Below, piece after piece: positions 32,805 through 41,225 of a stretch of DNA of 64,000 bases. The notes under the pieces are model-generated. The model saw only the letters and a list, made by a program, of their open reading frames with translations. It ran no database searches and was not told the origin of the DNA. Numbering within the stretch: position 1 is the stretch's first letter; every line of letters begins with the position of its first letter. Source of the stretch: SZUA-430 sp964638635 (GTDB lineage Bacteria; Pseudomonadota; Alphaproteobacteria; Micropepsales; Micropepsaceae); NCBI GenBank assembly GCA_964638635.1, contig CAZXAQ010000008.1:20178-84177 (forward strand), written 5' to 3'. The position numbers were made by a program, and so were the translations under genes.

Positions 32805-34379
32805 TTAGAGCGGGATTTCCAGCTCGACGATCGCTTTAACGACGCCGTCTTCGGCCGCGTCGCTGACGCCGAAGAGATAGCCGGCGTTGTATTTCAGCTT
32901 GAGGCCTGTGTCGTTCAACGGGATGACGCCGGTCGCGATCGGGCCGATGTAGTGTTCCTGGCCGTTGAAGCCGGGCATGTCGCCGATGGCGCCGAATTCG
33001 TTGAAGACCTCGATGCCGGGTTCGAAGGCCTTGTCGAGGCGGTACTTCAGCTGAAACGCCTGCGCGAGTTCGACGTCATTGCTCGCGCCGCCGCCGACTT
33101 CCTTTTCGAAGACGAGATTGTAGGCGGCGTCGAATTGGCCCAACTCTTTCGCGAAGAGCAGCGCGAGTTCGATCTTGTCGGGTGCCTTGTTGTCGTCGGT
33201 GCGTTCGTATTCGACGAGCAGGCCGAAGTCCGCCCAGTACTCGCCGGGGTTCGTGATCTGGAAGCGGTTTTCCCATTCGAACGCTTCGAACTTGATCTCT
33301 TCGCCGGGGCCCGCTTCGCGTTCCCATTCGGCATAGACTTCCGTGAACCACCACGCGTTCACGCCGTAGCCGACGCCGAGCAGGTGCTTTTGCTCGTTGT
33401 CCTTGGCTGGATCGTTGTCGATCGTGACGGACGGGCGGTATTCGATCTCGAGTTCGCCTTGCTCGACGTAGGGGGTATAGACCTTGAAGCCCGCCTGTGC
33501 GTCGCGCGTGGTGGCTGCAGCCAGCGTTACGAACGCGGCGGCGACGAGCACGGCGGCGGCGTTGGGTGAGATGCGCGGCATGCGGGGTTTCAACGCGATC
33601 ATAAAGCCACCGATGAGTAGGATGGTTGCGGCGTAGAAGAGAAGTTGGATGCCGGACGGGCGGGCGACGTAGCCGATAAGGACGTGCAGCAGTTCGCCGG
33701 GTACGCTGTCTTCCGGCAGCAGCCACGAGGTGTCCCAGATCGCGTTTCCGAACGTGGGCAGCAGGTCGGCCTGCGTGAGGTACTTGGCGGCGCCTGCGGC
33801 CATCCCGGCGGCGAGCAGCAGGATCATCCAGCTCGTGACGCTGAACAGGTGGCGGGTTGAGAGGTTGAGGAGGCCCGCGTAGAGCGCGTAGCCGACGGCC
33901 GCGCCGATCGCGAGGCCGAGGGCGCCGCCCGAGGCCAAATCGGTGGCTGTCGCGCCACCGCCGGCGATGCCATAGAGGAAGAGGACAACCTCAGAGCCTT
34001 CGCGCAACACGGCAAGGCCTACGGCCAGAGCGACGGCGTAAAGCGGCTGGTTGCCGGCGGCGACGGCCGCGCCGACGCTGCTCATGCGGGCCGCGAGTTC
34101 GCGGCCGTGCTGCTGCATCCAAACGTTGTGCCAGCCCAGCATCGCTACGGCGAGGAGGAGGACGCTGGCGTTGAAGATTTCCTGGCCGACGCCTTCCATC
34201 GCGTCGGCGATCTGGCCGGCGAAGGCTGCCACGACCAATGCGCCGAGGAGACCGCCCGCGACACCGACGGCGAGCCAGCGGTTGCGGCCGGCGACCATGC
34301 GCGTCGCGGCAGCGACGATCGACAGGACCAAAGCGGCCTCAAGGACTTCGCGAAAGACGATCAGTGCGGACGCAAACAT
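32805..34379 (-). CDS. FTR1-type iron permease fused in frame to a signal-peptide/beta-strand domain
   Basis: Residues 1 to about 267 form a complete FTR1 permease: seven helices with FREVLEAALVLSI and VLREGSEVVLFLYG, both carrying the R-E-x-x-E motif that binds ferric iron. The family normally ends there. Here the frame continues through MPRISPNAAAVLVAAAF and an AQA/GF site that looks like an intact signal peptide (Met at 33581), then about 225 residues of alternating amphipathic strands (GVGYGVNAWWFTEVYAEWE, FGLLVEYERTDD) ending AIVELEIPL, resembling an outer-membrane or periplasmic beta protein. Either it is a true fusion cleaved after export, or an internal start makes a second product. 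The cupredoxin gene lies just upstream and a Fur-like box precedes both. Confidence 0.85.
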   Translation of the reverse strand: MFASALIVFREVLEAALVLSIVAAATRMVAGRNRWLAVGVAGGLLGALVVAAFAGQIADAMEGVGQEIFNASVLLLAVAMLGWHNVWMQQHGRELAARMSSVGAAVAAGNQPLYAVALAVGLAVLREGSEVVLFLYGIAGGGATATDLASGGALGLAIGAAVGYALYAGLLNLSTRHLFSVTSWMILLLAAGMAAGAAKYLTQADLLPTFGNAIWDTSWLLPEDSVPGELLHVLIGYVARPSGIQLLFYAATILLIGGFMIALKPRMPRISPNAAAVLVAAAFVTLAAATTRDAQAGFKVYTPYVEQGELEIEYRPSVTIDNDPAKDNEQKHLLGVGYGVNAWWFTEVYAEWEREAGPGEEIKFEAFEWENRFQITNPGEYWADFGLLVEYERTDDNKAPDKIELALLFAKELGQFDAAYNLVFEKEVGGGASNDVELAQAFQLKYRLDKAFEPGIEVFNEFGAIGDMPGFNGQEHYIGPIATGVIPLNDTGLKLKYNAGYLFGVSDAAEDGVVKAIVELEIPL

Positions 34380-34404
34380 GTTCTGGCTTTCTTGATTGGG
34401 CGCG

Positions 34405-34740
34405 TTACTTCGCGACGATTTTTCCTTGGGCCGTCGCTTGATTGAATTCGCCGAAGAAGGGGTAGGTGCCGGGGTCGAGCGGGCCGATGAAGACGATCGC
34501 CTGTGCGTTGCCGGCGATGACCTTTTCGCGGTTGAGCTCGTAGGACTCGAATTCTTCCGGCGTTGGGTCCTGGTTCTTGACGATAAGCTTCACCTTTTTG
34601 TTCGCCGGGATTTCGAGCGTCGATGGCTGGAACTTGTGGTCCTTGATGACGAGCTCGAACGTGGGCACGTCGTCGGCCATGGCCACGAAGGGCAGGGCGG
34701 CGGCAAGGCTCAACGTGGCGATTGCAAGGGCGCGCAGCAT
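34405..34740 (-). CDS. Periplasmic cupredoxin-domain protein, FTR1 partner
   Basis: This 111-residue protein has a signal peptide ending in VAMA (about residue 21) and a single cupredoxin-fold domain: FELVIKDHKFQPSTLEIPANKKVKLIVKNQDPTPEEFES, then GTYPFFGEFN. These match the small P19/EfeO-like cupredoxins that deliver or oxidise iron for FTR1 permeases. The usual type 1 Cys is absent, as in this subgroup; Glu, His and Met residues would bind metal instead. It lies 25 bases upstream of the FTR1 gene on the same strand, so it is the first gene of the iron-uptake operon. Confidence 0.88.
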   Translation of the reverse strand: MLRALAIATLSLAAALPFVAMADDVPTFELVIKDHKFQPSTLEIPANKKVKLIVKNQDPTPEEFESYELNREKVIAGNAQAIVFIGPLDPGTYPFFGEFNQATAQGKIVAK

Positions 34741-34770
34741 GGGTGGACAAGGGCTCCGGTCAGGGTTTGT

Positions 34771-34789
34771 CGTTATTGATAATCATTCG
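34771..34789 (-). promoter_or_regulatory. Fur-box-like site upstream of the iron-uptake operon
   Basis: The core TGATAATCATT (34777-34787) matches the centre of the classical Fur box, and about 14 of 19 positions agree by eye. It lies 30-50 bases before the cupredoxin start (34740), a position suited to repression by iron-loaded Fur or a relative (Irr, Mur). Confidence 0.6.
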
Positions 34790-34871
34790 CAACTAGTACA
34801 ACAAGTGCAAATCGGTCGCAGTTGCAGTAGCAAATGGGGCGTTCCCCGGCTTTGATTTGGATCAGACGGCT

Positions 34872-35150
34872 CTATTCGCCGCGTGCGCGGGCGAGGGTCG
34901 CGACCAATTCGGTCACTTTCTCGCGCTGGGCGCGCTTATCGCCGGAGCGGATCGCGTGCTCTACGCAATGGGCGATGTGGTCCTTCAGGATTTCGCCCTC
35001 GACCTTCTTCAACGCGGCGACGACGGCCTGAACCTGATTGACGACATCGATGCAGTAGCGGTCGTCCTCGACCATCTTGGCGAGGCCGCGGACCTGGCCT
35101 TCGATCCGGCTCAGGCGCGACAGACAGGACTTCTTCGTTTCGCTTTGCAT
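34872..35150 (-). CDS. csoR: CsoR/FrmR family metal-sensing repressor, copper type
   Basis: This 92-residue all-helical repressor has Cys33, His58 and Cys62 (RYCID...KDHIAHCVEHA), the same C-x24-H-x3-C spacing as the copper(I) sensor CsoR. Formaldehyde or nickel sensors of the family have other patterns. SRLSRIEGQVRGLAKM is the DNA-contacting N-terminal helix. The ATG at 35150 is chosen because the longer frame to 35498 would run through the operator and the divergent ATPase. It faces copA across 59 bases that contain a perfect palindrome, so apo-CsoR probably represses both genes until copper is bound. Confidence 0.93.
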   Translation of the reverse strand: MQSETKKSCLSRLSRIEGQVRGLAKMVEDDRYCIDVVNQVQAVVAALKKVEGEILKDHIAHCVEHAIRSGDKRAQREKVTELVATLARARGE

Positions 35151-35159
35151 GGTTGAAAG

Positions 35160-35176
35160 ATACCCCCAGGGGGTAT
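35160..35176. promoter_or_regulatory. CsoR-type operator between csoR and copA
   Basis: ATACCCCCAGGGGGTAT is a perfect palindrome around a central A, and the G/C-tract flanked by TA is the classical CsoR/RcnR operator form. It starts ten bases from the csoR start and about 34 bases from the copA start, so one tetramer could control both. Confidence 0.85.
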
Positions 35177-35209
35177 ATGTGGTCAAGACGATGAAATCGG
35201 ACGCGTTCC

Positions 35210-37552
35210 ATGACCACGACGCATGACCACACGGACGGGCACGCGTGCTGCCACGGCGAGCCTGTGAAGGTGAAGGACCCGGTCTGCGGGATGATGGTCG
35301 ATCCGGTGACGGCAAAGCACCGCGCCGAACATGCGGGGCAGGATTACTTCTTCTGCAATCCGCGGTGCCGCGAGAAGTTCGTGGCCAATCCGGAGGCGTA
35401 TCTGAAGCCCGCGGCGCCGGCGCCTGCGGCCGTGAAGCCCGGCGCGATCTATACCTGCCCGATGCATCCGGAGGTTCGCCAGGTCGGGCCGGGGTCATGC
35501 CCCAAGTGCGGCATGGCGCTTGAGCCGGAAGATGCGGCTGCCGCCGGCGATGCGTCCAATCCGGAACTCGCCGACATGACGCGCCGGTTCTGGATAGCCT
35601 TGGCGCTGGCGGTGCCCGTCGTCGTGCTTGAGATGGGTGGGCATCTTGCCGATCTGCATACGTTGATAAGTCCGGCTGTTAGCAATTGGCTTCAGCTCGC
35701 GCTGGCGACGCCTGTGGTGTTGTGGTGCGGCTGGCCGTTCTTCGAGCGCGGATGGCGTTCAATCGTCAGCGGCCATCTGAACATGTTCACGTTGATCGCG
35801 ATCGGCACCGGGATCGCATGGCTTTACAGCGTCGTGGCGACGGTGGTGCCGGTTGCGTTCCCTCCGGCGTTTCGCGGCATGGGCGGGACCGTCGCGGTTT
35901 ATTTCGAGGCGGCGGCGGTCATCACAGTGCTGGTGCTCCTCGGTCAGGTGCTGGAGTTGCGCGCACGCGAAAGCACGGGTGGTGCGATACGCGCACTGCT
36001 CGACCTGGCGCCAAAGGTGGCGCGGCGGGTGCGTGCGGGCGCTGACGATGAAGAGGTGCCGCTTGCGCATGTCGTGAAGGGGGACCGTTTGCGCGTGCGG
36101 CCGGGCGAGAGCGTGCCGGTCGACGGCGCCGTCGTGGAGGGGCGCAGCAATGTCGACGAGTCGATGGTGACGGGCGAGGCGCTTCCGGTCGCAAAGGCTT
36201 TGGGCGATCGCGTCATCGGCGGAACCGTGAACCAGACGGGCGCGTTCGTGATGGAGGCACAGAAGGTCGGCGCGGATACGGTGTTGGCGCAGATCGTGGC
36301 GATGGTCGCCAAGGCGCAGCGCAGCCGCGCGCCGATCCAGCGCTTGGCCGATCAAGTTTCGGGTTGGTTCGTTCCGGCGGTGATTGCGGTCGCGGTGCTT
36401 GCGTTTGCAGCTTGGAGCATTTGGGGACCGGAGCCGCGCTTCACGTATGGCCTGATCGCCGCGGTTGCGGTGTTGATCATCGCCTGTCCTTGCGCGCTGG
36501 GGCTTGCAACGCCGATGTCGATCATGGTGGGTGTCGGCCGCGGTGCGCAGGCGGGCGTTCTCATCAAAGACGCGGAGGCGCTGGAGCGGCTTGAGAAAAT
36601 CGATACGCTGGTCGTCGACAAGACCGGCACGTTGACCGAGGGCCGGCCGAAGGTCGTGGCGGTCGAGACCTTGGGCGCCATTGGCCGCCGCGAACTGCTG
36701 CGGCTGGTCGCTGCTTTGGAGCGGTCGAGCGAGCATCCGTTGGCGGCCGCCATCGTCGCTGCTGCCGCAAGCGAGGGCGTCACACTGCCTGCGGTCGACG
36801 GATTTGCGGCCGTGACGGGCAAAGGGGTGACCGGAACTGTCGACGGGCGCAAGGTTGCGATCGGCAATGCGAAGCTCATGATCGATGTTGCGGGTTTTGC
36901 CGTGCTTGAGGCTGCGGCCGACCGGCTCCGCCGCGAGGGGGCGACCGTGATGCTCGTTGCCGTCGACGGCGCAGCGGCGGGCCTGGTCGGCGTTGCAGAC
37001 CCGATAAAGGCGACGACGGCGGATGCGATTGCGCGGCTGAAGGCCGAGGGCGTGCGCGTTGTCATGCTGACGGGCGACAACAAGGCGACGGCGGATGCGG
37101 TCGCGGCGAAGCTCGGTATCGACGAGGTGATCGCCGATGTGCTGCCAGAACAAAAGAGCGCTGTGGTCGAGCGCTTGCGCAGCCAGGGCAGGCGCGTGGC
37201 CATGGCGGGGGACGGTGTAAACGACGCGCCGGCGCTGGCGGCGGCGGAGGTCGGGATTGCGATGGGAACGGGAACCGAGGTCGCGATGCAGAGCGCGGGT
37301 GTCACGCTGGTGAAAGGTGATCTGTCGGCGATTGCGCGCGCGCGGGCGTTGTCGGCGGCGGTCATGCGCAACATCCGGCAGAACCTGTTCTTCGCGTTCG
37401 TCTACAACGCGGCCGGCGTGCCGATTGCGGCGGGTGTGCTCTATCCGGTGTTCGGTGTGCTCTTGAGTCCGATCATTGCGGCGGCGGCCATGGCGCTAAG
37501 TTCGGTTAGCGTCATCGGCAATGCGCTGCGCTTGCGGTCGGTGCGCGTCTAG
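35210..37552 (+). CDS. copA: Copper-translocating P1B-type ATPase with YHS and heavy-metal-binding N-terminus
   Basis: This 780-residue copper exporter has an N-terminus without the usual HMA domains. Instead it has a His/Cys-rich start (THDHTDGHACCHG), a YHS/TRASH domain (KDPVCGMMVD to FFCNPRCREKF, about residues 20-66) and a heavy-metal-binding domain (YTCPMHPEV to CPKCGMALEP, about 80-108). The ATPase core has the CPC motif (Cys426, Cys428), DKTGTLTEG (phosphorylated Asp470), an HP dipeptide in SSEHPLAAAIV, and GDGVNDAPAL. The last helices carry YNAAGVPIAAG and MALSSVSVIGNALRL, typical of Cu(I) pumps. It is divergent from csoR. Its stop codon overlaps that of the convergent DUF411 gene. 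Confidence 0.94.
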   Translation: MTTTHDHTDGHACCHGEPVKVKDPVCGMMVDPVTAKHRAEHAGQDYFFCNPRCREKFVANPEAYLKPAAPAPAAVKPGAIYTCPMHPEVRQVGPGSCPKCGMALEPEDAAAAGDASNPELADMTRRFWIALALAVPVVVLEMGGHLADLHTLISPAVSNWLQLALATPVVLWCGWPFFERGWRSIVSGHLNMFTLIAIGTGIAWLYSVVATVVPVAFPPAFRGMGGTVAVYFEAAAVITVLVLLGQVLELRARESTGGAIRALLDLAPKVARRVRAGADDEEVPLAHVVKGDRLRVRPGESVPVDGAVVEGRSNVDESMVTGEALPVAKALGDRVIGGTVNQTGAFVMEAQKVGADTVLAQIVAMVAKAQRSRAPIQRLADQVSGWFVPAVIAVAVLAFAAWSIWGPEPRFTYGLIAAVAVLIIACPCALGLATPMSIMVGVGRGAQAGVLIKDAEALERLEKIDTLVVDKTGTLTEGRPKVVAVETLGAIGRRELLRLVAALERSSEHPLAAAIVAAAASEGVTLPAVDGFAAVTGKGVTGTVDGRKVAIGNAKLMIDVAGFAVLEAAADRLRREGATVMLVAVDGAAAGLVGVADPIKATTADAIARLKAEGVRVVMLTGDNKATADAVAAKLGIDEVIADVLPEQKSAVVERLRSQGRRVAMAGDGVNDAPALAAAEVGIAMGTGTEVAMQSAGVTLVKGDLSAIARARALSAAVMRNIRQNLFFAFVYNAAGVPIAAGVLYPVFGVLLSPIIAAAAMALSSVSVIGNALRLRSVRV

Positions 37553-38004
37553 GCGCCGTGCTTGGCGAAGGCGCTGCGCGTGCCATCCTTGGCGAAGAGC
37601 CAGACCGTGTAGGGTTCATCGGGCTCGCCCGGGACTTCCATGCCTGGCGAGTTCACGGGCATGGCGGGGACGGCAATGCCCAGAGCCTTCGGCTTCTCCT
37701 TCAGCAGGCGCTTGATGTCGTCGGCTGGTACATGGCCCTCGATCGCGTAGCCGCCGGCTACGCCGGTGTGGCATGAGGTGAGGTCGTCCGGAACGCCGTA
37801 CTTCGCCTTGATCGCCGCCATGTCTTGGCTGTCGTCGACCGTGGTCTTGAAGCCCGACGCCTTCAGATGATCGACCCAGGCACCGCAGCAGCCGCAGCTT
37901 GGGTCCTTGTAGATCGTGATTGCGGGGCCTGCCTCTGCCGTACAAGCGGGCGCGATCGTGAGGATCGCGGCCGTGGCCAGGAGAAGGTGACGGCGATGGA
38001 GCAT
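37549..38004 (-). CDS. DUF411 family periplasmic metal-binding protein
   Basis: This 151-residue protein has a signal peptide (residues 1-24, ending CTAEAG) and a thioredoxin-like domain with KDPSCGCCGAWVDHLKASGF, whose clustered Cys are the DUF411 signature. A later SCHTGVAGGYAIEGHVPAD block adds Cys and His. DUF411 proteins are regularly found in copper resistance loci and are thought to bind copper in the periplasm. The position beside copA, with the two stop codons overlapping, fits that role, though transcription is from the opposite strand and it reads from just behind the RND operon. Confidence 0.88.
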   Translation of the reverse strand: MLHRRHLLLATAAILTIAPACTAEAGPAITIYKDPSCGCCGAWVDHLKASGFKTTVDDSQDMAAIKAKYGVPDDLTSCHTGVAGGYAIEGHVPADDIKRLLKEKPKALGIAVPAMPVNSPGMEVPGEPDEPYTVWLFAKDGTRSAFAKHGA

Positions 38005-38009
38005 GTTCC

Positions 38010-41000
38010 TTACTCCGCAGCTTCAGGGGTGCGCTTGATCCACTTGCCGCGCGTGACGAGATTGTAGAGCCACCACATCGCGTACTTGAAGCGCGGCCAG
38101 AATTTTCCGTCGGCCCAATAGCGCTGCTCGATCGCGAGCATTGCGGGGGTCACGAACAGCGTCAGCAGCGTCGAGAAGGCGAGGCCGTAGACGATGGCGG
38201 TGGCGAGTGGGACCCACCACTCGGCGCTCGGGCCGCCGTAGTGGACCTCGCGGGTCACGAAGTCGACGTCGATTTTGTACATCAAGGGCAGCAAGCCGAA
38301 GATCGCGGTCCATGTGGTGAGCAGCACCGGGCGCATGCGCTGCACGCCGGTGCGAACGATCGCGTCCATCGGCTTGAAGCCTTGGGCCAGCAGGTGATGG
38401 AACGTGTCGATCAGCACGATGTTGTGGTTCACCATGACGCCGATCAGCGCCACGATGCCGGTGCCCGACATGATGACCGAGAACAACTGCCCCTCGATCA
38501 GCGTGCCCAACAGGGCGCCGAAGATCGAGAATATAACCGCCGACAGAATGACGAAGGCGTGCCAGAAATTGTTAAACTGAATGATCAAGATGCCACCGAT
38601 CGCGAGGAGTGCGATCGCGAAGGCGATCAAGAGGAACTGCGCGGACTTGTTCTGTTGTTCGTCGGCACCGCGGAACTTGATGCGCACTTGGCGGTCGAGA
38701 CCTTCAGCGGTGATCCATTTGCGGATTTCGCTAATACGCTCCGCGATGTTGTAGTTCTTTTCCGTTTGAACGTTCGCGCGGATCGTCCAAACTCGCAAGC
38801 TGTCGACGCGCTGCAGGCGATTGACCTGTTGCTGCGGTTTGCGTTGCACGAAGTTCGTGATCGGCACGCTGCCTTGGCGCGTGTTGACGTAAATCTCGTC
38901 GAGCGCGCCGATGCCGCGATCCTCGAGCGGGTAGCGCACGCGGATGTCGATTTCGTCCTCGGCGTCGTCGGGGCGGTATTCGCCGACCTTGATGCCGTTC
39001 GTGATCAGCTGGACGGCCGCGCCGATCGTCGTCACGTCGGCGCTGAAGCGGCCGGCCTGTTCGCGGTCGATCGTGAGTGCCCACTCGATGCCGGGCAACG
39101 CGCGCGAGTCTTCGATGTCGCGGAGACCCGGGATGCCGTCGAGATGCTTGCGGATACGGTCGGTGACACGATCGAGCAGTTCGTAGTTCTCCGAGCCGAC
39201 CTCCACCTGAATGGCCTTGCCGGTCGGCGGGCCGCCTTGGGCTTCGGATAGCTCAAGATAGACGCCGGGGATGGTGCCGATGCGACGCTTGACCTCTTCC
39301 CAGATCGGTTTCGAGGGGCCGCGCTCGGCGTAGGGTTTCAGCTCCATCGAGAGGCGGCCGATCGTGTCGACCGGCGTCGAGCCGCCGAAGGGACCGCCGC
39401 CGCCGCTGGATCCCGACACGGCGTAGACGGCGTGCAGGCCCGGTGCGCCGAGGACGCGGCGCTCCGCCTCCATGACGAGGTCGCGCTTTTCGTCGGCCGA
39501 CAGGTTGCCGCGTGCGCGGACGTAGAGCGTTGCCTGAAACGCGTCGGTCTCGACGAAGAATTCAACGCCTTTCCCGAACGTGGCAAGGCCAGCGAAGATG
39601 GCGACCAGCGTGACGGCGACGGCGCACAAGACCTTCAGCGGATGGCGCACAGCGCCCGCGACGAGCCGCGCATAGGTGCCGACCCAACCCTTGATCGCGA
39701 ACACGTCGCCGGATTCGGAAAGGTGGATCGCTTCGGCAGTCGTCGCGTGCGCCTTCTCGGGCTTGCCGAACAGAATGCCGATCGCCGGCAGAAAGATCAG
39801 AGCCACCACCATTGACGCCGTCATAATGAAGATCATGGTCAGCGGCAGGTAGCTCATGAACTTGCCGGTGACGTCCGGCCAGAACAGCATCGGTGCGAAG
39901 GCGGCGAGCGTGGTCGCGGTCGAGGAGACGACGGGCCAGAACATGCGCCGCGCGGCCATCGTGAACGCTTCGCGCTTCGAGAAGCCTTCGGTCAGTTTTC
40001 GGTCGGCGAATTCGACCACGATAATGGCGTTGTCGACGAGCAGGCCGACGGTGATGACCATGCCCATCATGATCATCATGTTGATCGTGTAGCCGCCGAA
40101 CCACAGGCAGAGCAGGCCGATCAGGAACGAGGCGGGGATCGAGAAGCCGACGATCAAGCCCGAACGCAAGCCGAGCGCCGCCACGACGACGACGAGCACG
40201 AGCGCGACGGCGAGCAGCACGGCGTTCGTGAGGTGGGTCAGCTGCGAGCCGATCCAGTTCGAGGAGTCGAACGAATAGTCGATCTTGATCCCGTCGGGAA
40301 TTTGCGTGCGGGCTTTGGCGACCACTTCCTTCACGCGCGCGATGGTGTCGACGATGTTTTCGCCGACGCGCTTCTTCACTTCGACGGCGATCGCGGGGTT
40401 GCCGTTGAAGCGCAGATAGGTGCTGCGATCGAGGAAGGTGCGCCGTACGTCGGCGATGTCCTGCAACGTGATGACGCTGTCACCGCTGACCTTTACGGGC
40501 AGGTTCAGGACGTCTTCGGGACGTTCGACCAGGCCGGGCACCTTGACCGCGAAGCGGCCGCGGCCGGTGTCGACGTTGCCCGCCGGGATCAACTGGTTGT
40601 TCGCCGAGACGACGCGGAACAGATCGCCGCTGGACACGCCGAAGGTCTGAAGGCGGGCTTGGTCGACGACGATTTCGAGAACTTCTTCGCGCTGACCCGA
40701 CAGGTCGGCACCGAGCACGCCTTGAATGCTTTCGATCTCGCGCTCCAGACGCTTGGCGGTACGCAACAGCGTGCGCTCCGGCACCGTGCCCGAGAGCACG
40801 ACCGAGATCACCGGATCGTCGGCGATGTTGATCTCTTGGATCTGCGGTTCTTCGGCGTCTTGCGGCAGTTCGGGGCGGGCGATGTCGACTTTTTCGCGCA
40901 CCTTCTGGCGCACGGTGTCTTTGTCGAAATTCACGTCGAACTCGAGCGAGACGACGCCGTAGCCCTGCGACGCCGTCGAAACCATCCGCTTCAAGCCTTC

Positions 41001-41225
41001 GACGCTCTTCAGCTGCGTCTCGAGCGGGCGCACGATCAAGCGTTCCGCGTCCTCCGGCGAGATGCCAGGGTGGATGACGAGAATGTTGAACAGCGGGATG
41101 GGTATGTCGGGGTCGGCTTCCTTCGGGATCGACAGGTAGGCGACGAAGCCCAAGATCAGCAGGGCAACGAGCGCGCTGAGCGTCAATCTCAGCCGTGCCA
41201 TCGCCCAGTCGACGATATGCGTCAT
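38010..41225 (-). CDS. RND efflux pump, inner-membrane permease (HAE1-like)
   Basis: This 1071-residue protein has the RND layout: helix 1 (residues 12-30), a large periplasmic porter domain, helices 2-6 with VGLLVDNAIIVVEFADRK (proton-relay Asp), a second periplasmic domain, and helices 7-12 with IGVMVNHNIVLIDTF. Its overall pattern (IPKEADPDIPIPLFNI near the N-terminus) belongs to the branch of RND permeases often called cation/multidrug efflux pumps and often paired with a HlyD-type adaptor only. The start overlaps the adaptor's stop by four bases. No TolC-like gene is in the window. Placement next to copA and DUF411 might hint at metal export, but methionine clusters of a CusA type were not seen, so the substrate is open. 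Confidence 0.92.
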   Translation of the reverse strand: MTHIVDWAMARLRLTLSALVALLILGFVAYLSIPKEADPDIPIPLFNILVIHPGISPEDAERLIVRPLETQLKSVEGLKRMVSTASQGYGVVSLEFDVNFDKDTVRQKVREKVDIARPELPQDAEEPQIQEINIADDPVISVVLSGTVPERTLLRTAKRLEREIESIQGVLGADLSGQREEVLEIVVDQARLQTFGVSSGDLFRVVSANNQLIPAGNVDTGRGRFAVKVPGLVERPEDVLNLPVKVSGDSVITLQDIADVRRTFLDRSTYLRFNGNPAIAVEVKKRVGENIVDTIARVKEVVAKARTQIPDGIKIDYSFDSSNWIGSQLTHLTNAVLLAVALVLVVVVAALGLRSGLIVGFSIPASFLIGLLCLWFGGYTINMMIMMGMVITVGLLVDNAIIVVEFADRKLTEGFSKREAFTMAARRMFWPVVSSTATTLAAFAPMLFWPDVTGKFMSYLPLTMIFIMTASMVVALIFLPAIGILFGKPEKAHATTAEAIHLSESGDVFAIKGWVGTYARLVAGAVRHPLKVLCAVAVTLVAIFAGLATFGKGVEFFVETDAFQATLYVRARGNLSADEKRDLVMEAERRVLGAPGLHAVYAVSGSSGGGGPFGGSTPVDTIGRLSMELKPYAERGPSKPIWEEVKRRIGTIPGVYLELSEAQGGPPTGKAIQVEVGSENYELLDRVTDRIRKHLDGIPGLRDIEDSRALPGIEWALTIDREQAGRFSADVTTIGAAVQLITNGIKVGEYRPDDAEDEIDIRVRYPLEDRGIGALDEIYVNTRQGSVPITNFVQRKPQQQVNRLQRVDSLRVWTIRANVQTEKNYNIAERISEIRKWITAEGLDRQVRIKFRGADEQQNKSAQFLLIAFAIALLAIGGILIIQFNNFWHAFVILSAVIFSIFGALLGTLIEGQLFSVIMSGTGIVALIGVMVNHNIVLIDTFHHLLAQGFKPMDAIVRTGVQRMRPVLLTTWTAIFGLLPLMYKIDVDFVTREVHYGGPSAEWWVPLATAIVYGLAFSTLLTLFVTPAMLAIEQRYWADGKFWPRFKYAMWWLYNLVTRGKWIKRTPEAAE

